A stretch of DNA of 64,000 nt from Mycobacterium arosiense ATCC BAA-1401 = DSM 45069 (lineage in GTDB: Bacteria > Actinomycetota > Actinomycetes > Mycobacteriales > Mycobacteriaceae): NCBI RefSeq assembly GCF_002086125.1, contig NZ_MVHG01000018.1:16032-80031 (forward strand). The letters are read 5' to 3'. Made by a program: the position numbers and the translations under genes. Shown here piece by piece: positions 54,345 through 63,332 of the stretch. Numbering within the stretch: the stretch's first letter is position 1; every line of letters starts with the position of its first letter. Under the pieces are notes generated by a model. The model saw only the letters and a program-made list of their open reading frames with translations. It made no database searches and was not told where the DNA came from.

Positions 54345-54644
54345 GGCTTAACTGTAAGCGACGCTGCTGACCGGTCGCAGCCGTCTCACCAGCTAATGGG
54401 CTCTGGCGACGCTTATGGCTGGTTTGCAGGGGTGCGCCGCGCCGCCCGCGAAGATCCGATCAACGGTCGCCGCGGTGATGCAGGATAAGCGGGTGGTCGA
54501 TCAGCGCGCCGATAACGACGTGGTGATGTTCTTGATCCTGGGGTGCGTGCGGGCCGGTGGCGGAGCACCCCAGCGGGCGCCCCGGTTACACACTGGCCGT
54601 AATGTCTAAACAAGTCGGACCTGACAACAAGCGAGGTGGGCGGA
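54345..54644. other. Gene-free region with one stem-loop
   Basis: A 300-bp stretch between the Rv3489-like start and the enoyl-CoA hydratase-like gene. CTGGGGTGC (54538-54546) and GCACCCCAG (54565-54573) can pair over an 18-base loop. Divergent promoters must lie here, but no clear -10 or operator is visible. Mtb has the PadR regulator Rv3488, lipF and a DoxX-like gene in this interval; none is here. A short open frame at 54415-54609 has no recognisable features. Confidence 0.5.
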
Positions 54645-55580
54645 ATGACTCTTTCCGAGCAAGCCGGTGCGCGGGCGGCCAACGCCGGCGCCGAGGAGCT
54701 GGTGACCTACGAAACTCTCGACGAGGGTCTCATCGCCCGAATCTGGCTCAACCGGCCCGACGCGCACAACGCGCAGAGCCGCGGGCTGCTGGTTCAGCTC
54801 GACGAGGCGTTCCTGCGCGCCGAAGCCGATGACGCCGTGCGGGTGGTGATTTTGGCCGCGCGCGGCAAGAACTTCTCCGCCGGCCACGACCTCGGCTCGG
54901 AGTTGGCGCTCGCCGAGCGGGCGCCCGGGGCGGGACAGCATCCGACGTTCCGCATCAACGGCGCCACCCGCGACCCGGTGGCGGAGAAGACGTATCTGCA
55001 GGAGTGGCACTACTTTTTCCAAAACACCTGCCGCTGGCGCGATCTGCGCAAGATCACCATCGCCCAGGTGCAGGGCAACGCGATCTCGGCCGGCCTCATG
55101 CTGATCTGGGCGTGCGATCTGATCGTCGCCGCCGACAACGCGAAGTTCAGCGACGTGGTCGGCGTCCGGATGGGCATGCCGGGCGTCGAGTACTACGCCC
55201 ACCCTTGGGAATTCGGCCCCCGCAAGGCCAAAGAACTGCTGCTGACCGGTGATGCGCTGGACGCCGACGAGGCCTACCGCCTCGGCATGGTGTCCAAGGT
55301 CTTCCCCGCCGACGAATTGGCCAACAAGACACTGGATTTCGCGCGGCGCATCGCCGAGCGGCCCACGATGGCCGCCCTGCTGATCAAGGATTCGGTGAAC
55401 GCGGCCTCCGATGCAATGGGCTTCACCGAGGCGCTGCGGCACGCGTTTCACATTCACGAACTAGGGCACGCGCACTGGGCGGCACACAACGAGAACAGGT
55501 ATCCCATCGGCCTGCCGCCCGACGTCGAGGACTGGCGCAACGCCAAGCCGACCAGGCTGGCCCGTCGCGACACCCCGTAG
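54645..55580 (+). CDS. Enoyl-CoA hydratase/isomerase family protein
   Basis: A 311-residue crotonase-fold protein. RNFSAGHDL-like oxyanion segment (KNFSAGHDLGSE near 85) and QGNAISAGLMLIWACDLI near 145 are present. The second acidic catalytic region reads GVRMGMPGVEYYAHPWEFG, which differs from ordinary hydratases, so the reaction may differ (for example, isomerase or hydrolase). ATG at 54645 has GAGGTGGG 8 bp upstream. It is followed by two SDRs on the same strand, 97 bp later. Confidence 0.82.
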   Translation: MTLSEQAGARAANAGAEELVTYETLDEGLIARIWLNRPDAHNAQSRGLLVQLDEAFLRAEADDAVRVVILAARGKNFSAGHDLGSELALAERAPGAGQHPTFRINGATRDPVAEKTYLQEWHYFFQNTCRWRDLRKITIAQVQGNAISAGLMLIWACDLIVAADNAKFSDVVGVRMGMPGVEYYAHPWEFGPRKAKELLLTGDALDADEAYRLGMVSKVFPADELANKTLDFARRIAERPTMAALLIKDSVNAASDAMGFTEALRHAFHIHELGHAHWAAHNENRYPIGLPPDVEDWRNAKPTRLARRDTP

Positions 55581-55646
55581 CGCGCGGCAGGGGTGTAACG
55601 AGACCGGGGGAGCGATATTCACCCGGAGGGGACATGCTTCTATAGC

Positions 55647-55660
55647 TAGAACCTGTTCGG
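55647..55660. promoter_or_regulatory. Degenerate KstR-like box before an SDR pair
   Basis: TAGAACCTGTTCGG matches AACnnGTT and the 5' T of the KstR consensus but has G instead of the 3' A. It ends 17 bp before the GTG at 55678. It is a weak candidate for KstR control. Confidence 0.4.
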
Positions 55661-55677
55661 AGTTGAAGGGGCCTCGC

Positions 55678-56514
55678 GTGCAGCTATCTTTCCAAGACCG
55701 GACCTACCTGATCACCGGGGGCGGCAGCGGAATCGGCAAGGGCGTGGCCGCCGGACTGGTCTCGGCCGGGGCATCGGTGATGATCGTCGGCCGCAACCCG
55801 GACCGCCTGGCGGGCGCCGTCGAGGAAATCGAGCCGCTGGCCGCCAACGGCGGCGCGATCCGCTACGAGCCCACGGACGTCACCAACGAGGACGAGGTGG
55901 TTCGCGCGGTCGACGCCGCAACGGCCTGGCACGGTCGGCTGCACGGGGCGGTGCACTGCGCCGGGGGCTCGTTGACGGTCGGGCCGATCACCCACACCGA
56001 CTCCGAGGCATGGCGAAACACCGTCGACCTCAACGTCAACGGCACCATGTACGTGCTCAAGCACGTCGGGCGCGAACTGGTGCGCGGCGGCGGCGGCTCG
56101 TTCATCGGGATCTCCTCGATCGCCGCCAGCAACACCCATCGCTGGTTCGGGCCGTACGGCGTCACCAAGTCGGCCATCGACCACATGATGATGCTGGCCG
56201 CCGACGAACTCGGAGAGTCGTGGGTGCGCGTCAACAGCATCCGTCCGGGTTTGATTCGCACCGATCTTGTTGACGCAAGCGTGATTCAGTCGCCGGAGAT
56301 CAGCGCGGACTACGCGCTGTGCACGCCGCTGCCCCGGGTGGGCGAGGTCGAGGACGTGGCGAACCTGGCGATGTTCCTGCTCAGCGACGCGGCCGCCTGG
56401 ATCACCGGCCAGTGCATCAACGTCGATGGCGGACACATCTTGCGCCGCGGCCCCGACTACTCCTCGATGATGGTGCAGATGTTCGGCCAGGACGCGCTGC
56501 GCGGAGTGGTCTGA
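55678..56514 (+). CDS. SDR oxidoreductase (likely Rv3485c-like)
   Basis: A 278-residue SDR: ITGGGSGIGKGVAAGL near residue 13, CAGGS in place of NNAG, catalytic YGVTKSA near 160, and ITGQCINVDGGH near the end. GTG at 55678 is taken as start; GAAGGGG lies 9 bp upstream. It is followed by a second SDR after 14 bp. The neighbouring LCP gene supports equivalence with the Rv3485c-Rv3484 region in Mtb. Substrate unknown. Confidence 0.83.
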   Translation: MQLSFQDRTYLITGGGSGIGKGVAAGLVSAGASVMIVGRNPDRLAGAVEEIEPLAANGGAIRYEPTDVTNEDEVVRAVDAATAWHGRLHGAVHCAGGSLTVGPITHTDSEAWRNTVDLNVNGTMYVLKHVGRELVRGGGGSFIGISSIAASNTHRWFGPYGVTKSAIDHMMMLAADELGESWVRVNSIRPGLIRTDLVDASVIQSPEISADYALCTPLPRVGEVEDVANLAMFLLSDAAAWITGQCINVDGGHILRRGPDYSSMMVQMFGQDALRGVV

Positions 56515-56528
56515 GCCGGGGAAATCGC

Positions 56529-57320
56529 ATGAAAAGGCTTGACGGCAAAAGAATCCTGGTTACCGGCGCCGCGTCGGGCATCGGTCAGGCCACCGCGCTG
56601 CGCTTGCTGGACGAGGGCGCCGCCGTCGCGGCCTCCGACGTCGCCGCCGACGGCCTGAACACAACCAGGGCGCGGGCCCACCAGGCCGGCACCGCCGAGC
56701 GGCTGTCCACCGTGCCGATGGATGTCGGCAGCGAGGCTTCGGTGATAGACGGGGTGCGCGCGGCGGTCGAGCAGCTGGGTGGGCTTGACTCGCTGGTCAA
56801 CGCCGCCGGCATCCTGCGGGCCGCGCACACCCACGAGACCAGCCTCGAGCTGTGGAATCGGATCGTCGGCGTGAATCTGACCGGGACCTTCCTGGTGGTC
56901 CGGGAAGCGCTTCCGTCCCTGCTGGCCAACCCCCGCAGCGCGGTCGTCAACTTCAGCTCCACGTCGGCGTCGTTCGCCCACCCCTATATGGCCGCCTACG
57001 CCGCCAGCAAGGGCGGCATCCAGGCCTTCACCCACTCGCTGGCGCTCGAATACGCGCGCGGCGGTTTGCGCGCGGTGTGCGTCGCACCGGGCAGCATCAA
57101 GTCCGGGATCACCGACGCCACCGGCGAATACATTCCCAAAGACGCTGACTGGTCACTGTTTTCGAGGCTGATGCCGGTGCTGCCCACAACCGTCGAATCT
57201 AGCGGCGCCGGGATGGCCGAGCCCACCGCCGTCGCCGGGGTGATCGCCATGCTGGTGTCCGACGACGGGGCGTTCATCACCGGCACCGAAATCCGCATCG
57301 ATGGCGGCACCCATGCTTGA
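56529..57320 (+). CDS. SDR oxidoreductase
   Basis: A 263-residue SDR: TGAASGIGQATAL at about residue 12, VNAAGILRA near 90, YAASKGG catalytic pair near 158, and FITGTEIRIDGGTHA at the C-terminus. ATG at 56529 lies 14 bp after the previous stop, so the two are co-transcribed. The stop is 9 bp from the convergent LCP gene. It may be 3-oxoacyl or hydroxysteroid related, but no sequence evidence sets the substrate. Confidence 0.83.
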   Translation: MKRLDGKRILVTGAASGIGQATALRLLDEGAAVAASDVAADGLNTTRARAHQAGTAERLSTVPMDVGSEASVIDGVRAAVEQLGGLDSLVNAAGILRAAHTHETSLELWNRIVGVNLTGTFLVVREALPSLLANPRSAVVNFSSTSASFAHPYMAAYAASKGGIQAFTHSLALEYARGGLRAVCVAPGSIKSGITDATGEYIPKDADWSLFSRLMPVLPTTVESSGAGMAEPTAVAGVIAMLVSDDGAFITGTEIRIDGGTHA

Positions 57321-57329
57321 AAGCTGGGG

Positions 57330-58895
57330 CTAGTTGACGCAGGGCACGCCGCCGCCGTCGATCGGCCTGCCCTGATCGGGCGTCGGATAGGTCGTGGTCG
57401 TGCCGTTGTAGTAGTAGCTCTTGGCCTTGGTGGACGTGGTGCTGGAGCTGGTGCTCGTGGTGTCGTCCAGCTGCGTCTCGTCGGGGGTGGGCATCGAGAA
57501 ATTGGTGTCCACGGTAAGGCGGATGTGTCCGGGCTGCACCGCGGAGCTGGGCTGCTTGGGCGGGTCCACGCCGAGCAGGTTGGCCAGGTTGAGCGCATCG
57601 GTTTGTGCGCCGGTTCCGTACTCGATCGCTGTGGAGGTCGGATCGCCGGATTCGCGGTCGCGGACCTGACCCTGGGTGTAGCCCTTCCTTTTCAGCGCGC
57701 GGGATACTTCGGTGGCCAGGCCGCTCATGCTGCCCGCGTTGACCACGTCGACGATAGTGGACGGATCGGGCTTCACGGCCGTCGTGGTGGGCGCGGTCGT
57801 CGTGGTGTCGGCGCCGATCGCCGCAGCCACCTCGGCCCTGATCGCCGCCGGGTCGACGATGTTGACGTCCTGGCCGTCGATGTTGTCGTAGCGCACCACC
57901 GGCAGCGTCCGGAACTCGACGTTGCCGCCGGCCAGCCCACCCAGGCGCTGGATCATGTCGTCGTTCCACCCCGCCGAGAGCACCACGTCCTTGCGCGCCA
58001 CCGCCATCAGATTCTTGAGCTTGTCGATGTTGGTGAAGGTGCCCGCGGCCTGCAGTTCCTGCATGACCGACGAGATGAACGCCTGCTGCCGGTGGGTGCG
58101 GTCCAGGTCCCCGTTGTCCAGGCCGTGCCGCTGCCGGACGAACGACAGCGCCTCGGAGGCGTCCAGGCGCTGCCGCCCGGCCGGGAAGTCGGCGCCCGAA
58201 TACGAGTCGTAGACGGGGTGGTTCAGGCACACTTCGACGCCGCCGAGGGTCTGCGCCAGGTCGAAGAATCCGGCCAGGTTGATCTCGGCGAAGTAGTCGA
58301 TGGGGACACCGGTCAGGTTTCGCACCGCGCGCAGCGTCGCCGCCCGACCGGCTTCGCGGCCCTTGGTCTCGAGTTCCTTCTGGGTGGTGTCGCCCTGGTT
58401 GGCCAGCTTTTGGGCGACGTACTGCTTGGTGAGCCCGTATGCCTCTTTGATCTTGATGTGGGTGTACCCCGGCACCCCGGTGAAGGGCACCCAGTCGTCG
58501 CGCGGGATCGAGAAGGCGACGACCTTGTTGTCGGCGCTGACGTGCACGAGGATCATCGTGTTGGTGTTGTAGCCGCCGTCGTCGGAGTCGCCGGCGTGCA
58601 GATGCTTCAGGATCGAGCTGGGCAGGTCGTTGCCGTCCTGGTCCTTACGCGAGTCCAGCCCGATCAGCAAGATGTTCATGTTGTCGCCTACAGACCGCGG
58701 GTCGTCGGGCAGCAGGGCGTTCGACACGGTGATCCCGCCCAGCGCGCCGTGCGCCACGTAGTACCCCGCACCGGTCAGGCCGACGGCCGCCACGGAGACC
58801 AGCGCGCCCAGGGTGCGCGTCAGCCCTTTGCGGAGACGGGAGGGTTGACGGACGGCTCGATGACGGCGATGCGCGCCGCCCGAGCGGGCCATCAC
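57330..58895 (-). CDS. cpsA: LytR-CpsA-Psr (LCP) family cell-wall ligase (Rv3484/CpsA-like)
   Basis: A 521-residue membrane-anchored protein. A basic N-terminus is followed by one membrane helix (about 29-50), the LCP domain (about 70-290, with IGLDSRKDQDG, FSIPRDDWV and the arginine motif DLDRTHRQQAF) and a LytR_C domain (about 375-460, VVNAGSMSGLATEVS). The Thr/Ser-rich tail ends with a cysteine. LCP enzymes attach arabinogalactan to peptidoglycan; Rv3484 is a paralogue of Lcp1 and is also linked to phagosome resistance. The start is MM; either Met may be used. Confidence 0.9.
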   Translation of the reverse strand: MMARSGGAHRRHRAVRQPSRLRKGLTRTLGALVSVAAVGLTGAGYYVAHGALGGITVSNALLPDDPRSVGDNMNILLIGLDSRKDQDGNDLPSSILKHLHAGDSDDGGYNTNTMILVHVSADNKVVAFSIPRDDWVPFTGVPGYTHIKIKEAYGLTKQYVAQKLANQGDTTQKELETKGREAGRAATLRAVRNLTGVPIDYFAEINLAGFFDLAQTLGGVEVCLNHPVYDSYSGADFPAGRQRLDASEALSFVRQRHGLDNGDLDRTHRQQAFISSVMQELQAAGTFTNIDKLKNLMAVARKDVVLSAGWNDDMIQRLGGLAGGNVEFRTLPVVRYDNIDGQDVNIVDPAAIRAEVAAAIGADTTTTAPTTTAVKPDPSTIVDVVNAGSMSGLATEVSRALKRKGYTQGQVRDRESGDPTSTAIEYGTGAQTDALNLANLLGVDPPKQPSSAVQPGHIRLTVDTNFSMPTPDETQLDDTTSTSSSTTSTKAKSYYYNGTTTTYPTPDQGRPIDGGGVPCVN

Positions 58896-59171
58896 AAACC
58901 TCTGCCCACGCCCAGCACATCACCAGGCACCGCAACGGCGCTCTGCGGCGATGTCGCTTCAAGCATGGTGACAATTATGCGTTAGCTCGCTATGAAGCCC
59001 CCAATCGAGAGCACCCGTCACACGGTCGACGGGAGCGCATTCGGCGGGCCGGCCGAACTCAATTAGCGCCCGATATCCGCGCTCTACCAGCGAGTTTGCC
59101 TGGCGTCCGGCGTCCTGGTCGCCAAACCGTATCGTGCTGGTCACGCCGCCGTCCGGATCGAGCCGAAGTTG
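58896..59171. other. Gap between the LCP gene and a small membrane protein gene
   Basis: 276 bp with no convincing gene. A 61-codon frame on the minus strand (58959-59144) begins GTG and contains many rare codons (ATA, CTA, GTA), so it is probably not coding. Promoters of the leftward LCP gene must lie at its left end. Confidence 0.5.
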
Positions 59172-59588
59172 TTACCGGGCGGACACCGCCCGGCGGCCCG
59201 CTCTCGCATCAAACCGCCCAGCAAACGCCGCCGCCGGCTGTCGGGGCTTGACCAGGTCCTCACCCGAGGAATAGACGAGCGTGATGTTGGCGCCGGTGAC
59301 GATCTCGGCGAGGTAGACGCCCAGCGGTTCGACTTCGTAGTAGTAGTGGAGGTTGCCGTTGGTATCCACCGTCGACGCGCATGAATAGTCGGGTGCACCG
59401 CATCGTTGCGTGACGGGTATCGCCAGGACGGTGAGCAGCGCGACGACGGCAACGGCGACGATCAGCGGGATCCTGGTAGCCGCCGACCTCGATTGCGCCG
59501 GATTGACCACGGTTGGAGTGTATGCGGCTGGTCCGGTCGGTACCGGCGCGGGCGTTTGGCCGCCCGGGTACGGCGGGGTACGCACCAT
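59172..59588 (-). CDS. Hypothetical single-pass membrane protein
   Basis: A 138-residue protein: proline-rich N-terminus (PPYPGGQTPAPVP), a membrane helix (about residues 39-61, IPLIVAVAVVALLTVLAIPV), then an extracytoplasmic region with two cysteines (RCGAPDYSC), typical of small mycobacterial membrane proteins. The tail beyond residue 115 is basic and low in conserved features, so the gene's end may be frameshifted or relaxed. Codon use is normal. Confidence 0.6.
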   Translation of the reverse strand: MVRTPPYPGGQTPAPVPTGPAAYTPTVVNPAQSRSAATRIPLIVAVAVVALLTVLAIPVTQRCGAPDYSCASTVDTNGNLHYYYEVEPLGVYLAEIVTGANITLVYSSGEDLVKPRQPAAAFAGRFDARAGRRAVSAR

Positions 59589-59721
59589 GGGCCGCGCGAG
59601 GGACTGAGCATGATCCGCACCCGCCTGCGGCCGTCCGACGTCATAACCACCCGAGCGCTTGACGCCCTCGGAACCACCCGAGCGTCAGCCGCCGGGATAA
59701 CGAACAGGATTGGAGACAGAT

Positions 59722-59898
59722 ATGCGCGCGGAGGAAGGCGACGAATCCGTCAAGGACTATGCGCACGAGGGGCAGGAAACCCTCGGCCGCATCAAGGCTT
59801 CGCAGCACGCGGGCGGTCGCCTCGGCGACATCGCCCGGCGCTTCGCGGGCCTGTGGCGAGGCCAACGGCGTCCCGAAGACGGCGGTCCCGCCGCGTAA
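59722..59898 (+). CDS. Small hypothetical protein, 58 residues
   Basis: The ATG at 59722 has GGAG 6 bp upstream. The product is charged (EEGDESVKDYAHEGQETLG) with a central amphipathic helix and a basic C-terminus. There is no membrane segment. It is convergent with the amidase (17 bp between stops). It may be expressed, but I recognise no family. Confidence 0.45.
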   Translation: MRAEEGDESVKDYAHEGQETLGRIKASQHAGGRLGDIARRFAGLWRGQRRPEDGGPAA

Positions 59899-59914
59899 CC
59901 GCTTCAGCTGCCGG

Positions 59915-61399
59915 CTAACCCGGCGCCGGATGCCGGTGGACCCAGGGGCGCGCCTCTTCCAATTGCGCGGCCAGGCTTAGCAGATCGCCGTCTGACCCGA
60001 TCGTCCCGACGAACTGCACACCCAGCGGAAGTCCGGCGTCCGTCCAATGCAGGGGCACGCTGATCGCTGGGCGGCCGGTGAGGTTGGCCAGCTGCGTGTA
60101 GGGCACCCAGCCCAGACTCTCCTGGATGAGGTCATCGAGAATTCCGCTGAGCCCCATCAGTTTTCCGGCCCGCACCCTGCTGACCAACCGGGCCACCCGC
60201 TGCAGCACGGCCGACGTCGTCGTGGCGCCGACCGCCAGCGGCGGGGTGGCCAGAGTGGGGGTCAAAAAGAAGTCGTAGCCGGCGTGGAACGCCGTCAGGG
60301 ACTGGACGTAATCGTTCCTGTTTTCCAAAGCGGACATCACCGCCAGCACGCCGCCGGAGCGCCCGAGTTCGGCGATGGCCAAGGTGTCGGCCTCAAAGTC
60401 GTTGTCGCGCGCGCCGGTTCGCCTCTTGATGTCGGCGACCTGCTGATACAGCTGGGCGAACCAGATGGTCAAGAAGTCGCGCCCGAGCGCGGCATCGTCG
60501 TAGGGGGGTGCGACCTCTTCGACCTGGTGGCCCAACTCTTCGAGGAGGGCCGCGGTCTTTTCGACCGCGGCGACCGCCTCGCGGTGCGGCCGCGCGTTGA
60601 TGGCCGACCGCGCCGAGTACCCGATCATCAGGGTCTTTGGCCGATGTTTGATTTGTTCACCAAAGGGTTTGTCGGGCAACGCCACTCGGTACGCCGCGCT
60701 CGGATCGGGCCCGACGATCGCATCGAGCAGCGCCGCGCTGTCGCGCACGGTGCGCGACACCACACCCTGGGTCGCCATGCCCAACAGCAGTTCACCGGTC
60801 TGCGGACCGTACGGCGCCAACCCCCGGCTGGGCTTGAGGCCCACCAGCCCGTTGCAGGCGGCGGGAATGCGGATCGACCCGCCGCCGTCGTTGGCGCCCG
60901 CCGCCGGCACGATTCCGGCCGCCACGGCCGCCCCGGATCCGCCCGACGAGCCACCGGGCGTATGCCCGATGTCCCACGGGTTGCGGGCCGGGCCCCAGTA
61001 TTCGGGTTCCGTCACGCCCTTGGCCCCGAACTCCGGAGTGTTGGTCTTGCCGAAGATCACCAGGCCCGCGTCGAGGAACCGCTGGGTGACCAGGGCGTGC
61101 CGGTCGGCCACGTCATGAGCCAGCGAGCGGGACCCGCACGAGGTCGCAAAGCCGCGGTATTCCTGGCCGAGGTCCTTGATCAGGAACGGCACGCCGGCGA
61201 ACGGCCCGCTCAGTGAGGGGTCGGCGGCTTGCCGGTCGGCAACGTCGTCGAGGCGGCAGACGATGGCGTTGAGCCGCGGATTCACCGCTTCCGCCCGTTG
61301 CCGCGCCAACGCGAGAAGTTCGGCAGGGGAGACCTGCTTGCTCGCGACCAGCTCGGCCAGGGCGGTCGCGTCCCGCGACATGTACTCGTCAAGATGCAT
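59915..61399 (-). CDS. Amidase signature family protein
   Basis: A 494-residue amidase-signature hydrolase with the Ser-cisSer-Lys triad: K75 (FLIKDLG), S151 (PGGSSGGSG) and S175 (DGGGSIRIPA). The 24-residue spacing of the two serines matches the family. It hydrolyses amides or similar bonds; the substrate is unknown. The ATG at 61399 has AAGGGGA close by. The frame stays open another 1 kb upstream only because it is antisense to the next hydrolase. Both it and the hydrolase are divergent. Confidence 0.88.
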   Translation of the reverse strand: MHLDEYMSRDATALAELVASKQVSPAELLALARQRAEAVNPRLNAIVCRLDDVADRQAADPSLSGPFAGVPFLIKDLGQEYRGFATSCGSRSLAHDVADRHALVTQRFLDAGLVIFGKTNTPEFGAKGVTEPEYWGPARNPWDIGHTPGGSSGGSGAAVAAGIVPAAGANDGGGSIRIPAACNGLVGLKPSRGLAPYGPQTGELLLGMATQGVVSRTVRDSAALLDAIVGPDPSAAYRVALPDKPFGEQIKHRPKTLMIGYSARSAINARPHREAVAAVEKTAALLEELGHQVEEVAPPYDDAALGRDFLTIWFAQLYQQVADIKRRTGARDNDFEADTLAIAELGRSGGVLAVMSALENRNDYVQSLTAFHAGYDFFLTPTLATPPLAVGATTTSAVLQRVARLVSRVRAGKLMGLSGILDDLIQESLGWVPYTQLANLTGRPAISVPLHWTDAGLPLGVQFVGTIGSDGDLLSLAAQLEEARPWVHRHPAPG

Positions 61400-61531
61400 G
61401 CATTCCCCTTCGCTGCGGTCCCGGTCCGGGCGGCGCCGGCAAGACCCGCCATCCCTCGGGTTGACGCCGCCGCATGCCGTAGACGTTAAGCCGACGCGAG
61501 CTTTTCCCTGACCGCGCCTTAGTATCACCTG

Positions 61532-62407
61532 ATGCCCACGGCAGCTGAACCGTTCACGATTCAGGGCCCCGGCGGGGTGCAGATCGTCGCTGACCGCCTC
61601 GGGGATCCGCAGGCGCGCGCCGTGGTGTTCCTGCACGGCGGCGGCCAGACCCGCCGGTCGTGGGGTAAGGCGGCCGCCGCCGTCGCCGCCCGCGGGTGGC
61701 AGGCCGTCACCGTCGACCTGCGCGGCCATGGCGAATCGGATTGGTCCGATGACGGCGATTACCGCGTTGTCAGTTTCGCCGCCGACGTCCAAGAAGTGCT
61801 GCGCAGGCTGCCCCCGCAACCGGTTCTCGTCGGCGCCTCCCTGGGCGGTTTCACGTCGATGCTGCTCGCCGGGGAGCTGTCGCCGGGTATCGCCAGCGCG
61901 GTCGTGCTGGTGGACATCGTGCCGAACATGGACCAGTCCGGGGCAAACCGGATACACGCCTTCATGGCCGACCGGGTCGAGTCGGGCTTCAGCTCGCTCG
62001 ATGAAGTCGCCGACGCGATCGCCGAATACAACCCGCACCGGCCGCGACCGACGGATCTGGAAGGCCTGACCACCAACCTGCGTCGCCGCGGCGATCGCTG
62101 GTACTGGCATTGGGATCCGCAGTTCATCAGTGGCACTGCGGCTTTCCCTCCTTTCGAGGTCACCGACCCCGATCGGATGCACTCCGCGGTCGAGGCCATC
62201 CTGCGTGGCGGGGTGCCCATCCTGCTGATTCGCGGGCAGATGAGCGACCTGGTCAGCCAGGAGCGCGCCGACGAATTCCTCGCGCGCTTCCCGCAAGTCG
62301 AGTTCGCCGATGTCCGCGGTGCGGGGCACATGGTGGCCGGTGACCGTAACGACATCTTTGCCGACGCTGTGCTGGACTTTCTTGCCCGGCATGTCGACGC
62401 CGGGTGA
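61532..62407 (+). CDS. Alpha/beta-hydrolase
   Basis: A 291-residue alpha/beta-hydrolase: oxyanion HGGGQTRRSW near residue 35, nucleophile S103 (VGASLGG), likely acid in the IRGQMSDLVS region, and catalytic H266 (GAGHMVAG). The cap region has the WYWHWDPQF stretch, which is typical of epoxide-hydrolase/peroxidase-like members. No signal peptide. The start at 61532 is 132 bp from the divergent amidase. Substrate unknown. Confidence 0.87.
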   Translation: MPTAAEPFTIQGPGGVQIVADRLGDPQARAVVFLHGGGQTRRSWGKAAAAVAARGWQAVTVDLRGHGESDWSDDGDYRVVSFAADVQEVLRRLPPQPVLVGASLGGFTSMLLAGELSPGIASAVVLVDIVPNMDQSGANRIHAFMADRVESGFSSLDEVADAIAEYNPHRPRPTDLEGLTTNLRRRGDRWYWHWDPQFISGTAAFPPFEVTDPDRMHSAVEAILRGGVPILLIRGQMSDLVSQERADEFLARFPQVEFADVRGAGHMVAGDRNDIFADAVLDFLARHVDAG

Positions 62408-62495
62408 ACTACGTGCTCGGAATAGATTATTCGCCATCTCATTTCAGATGGGCAGCGCTGCTACCATCTGCCGGGCACAAGCGGAGGGGGACGGC

Positions 62496-63164
62496 GTGAC
62501 CATGCCGTGGTTGCGGGGTGTGGGACTCTTCGGGGCTGTGCTCGTGGCCGCGACGACGATGGCGAAAACCGCTGTGGCAGCGCCGCCCCCGGCCCTGCCG
62601 TTACCGCCCCCGGCGCCGGGCATCGGAGTTGATCATGAATCCGGCAGGTGCACAGCCGGATTCGCGGCACAAGGTTCCGACGGCAGCTACTACCTGATGA
62701 CCAGCGGGCACTGCGACGCGCACGACGGCGCCGAATGGACCTACGGCAACGATGCCCCGCTCGGCAGGATCTCCGCGAGCGAGCACGAGGGCGACAAGAG
62801 GGACGCCGCGATCATCCGTCTCGAGCCGAGCGTCGGCATGCCGGCGGGCGACGTCGGCGGCCGGTACCAGGTGCGAGATGTGTTGAGCCGCCAGCAGATT
62901 GAGGTCGGAATGCCGTTCTGCAAGATCGGTGCCGTGACCGGTGAGACGTGTGGTGCCATCAAAGGCATCAATGGTGACGTCGTCGAAGCCAGCGTGTTCA
63001 GCCTGGACGGCGACAGCGGCAGTCCCGGCTTCGTGATGAACCCCGACGGCACCGTCAGCGCGGTCGGCCTGTTGATGTCATCGCCCGATGGTGATGACCA
63101 CACGACCTACTTCATGCTCATCGATCCGCTGCTGGGCAAGTGGGGCCTGCGCGTTCTACCGTGA
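62496..63164 (+). CDS. Secreted trypsin-like (S1) serine protease
   Basis: A 222-residue exported protease. The signal peptide (WLRGVGLFGAVLVAATTMA) is followed by a proline-rich linker. The triad is H72 (TSGHCD), D103 (RDAAIIRL) and S174 (GDSGSPG). Cysteines in RCTAG/HCDAH and FCKIG/TCGAI form two likely disulfides. GTG at 62496 is preferred because GGAGG is 8 bp upstream; ATG at 62502 would be spaced 14 bp. It resembles streptogrisin-like mycobacterial proteases. Substrate unknown. Confidence 0.85.
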   Translation: MTMPWLRGVGLFGAVLVAATTMAKTAVAAPPPALPLPPPAPGIGVDHESGRCTAGFAAQGSDGSYYLMTSGHCDAHDGAEWTYGNDAPLGRISASEHEGDKRDAAIIRLEPSVGMPAGDVGGRYQVRDVLSRQQIEVGMPFCKIGAVTGETCGAIKGINGDVVEASVFSLDGDSGSPGFVMNPDGTVSAVGLLMSSPDGDDHTTYFMLIDPLLGKWGLRVLP

Positions 63165-63246
63165 CGGGCGCCCCGGACGGCGAAACGTGACGTAGCGTTT
63201 GCGGTTCCGGGATACCGGGTACCAGGTGGACCGGCCGTAACGCGTC

Positions 63247-63260
63247 GGCCCTAAAGGGCC
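63247..63260. terminator. Short hairpin after the protease gene
   Basis: GGCCCT (63247-63252) and AGGGCC (63255-63260) pair over AA, followed by TTAGATTT. It lies 82 bp after the protease stop and 72 bp before the lipoprotein gene, so it may be a weak terminator. Confidence 0.4.
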
Positions 63261-63332
63261 TTAGATTTACGCCTATGTTGACGCGGCCAACGTGAAGAGG
63301 CAGCGGAACCAGCGACACGAAGGGAAGCAGTA

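Noticed and set aside
54415..54609. 64-codon plus-strand frame in the gene-free region
   Set aside because: Low-complexity composition, no ribosome site and it crosses a stem-loop.
58959..59144. 61-codon minus-strand frame
   Set aside because: Rare codon use and no recognisable features; not strong enough to call a gene.
61400..62437. Long upstream extension of the amidase frame on the minus strand
   Set aside because: It is antisense to an alpha/beta-hydrolase with an intact catalytic triad; the amidase start at 61399 has a ribosome site and the family N-terminus.
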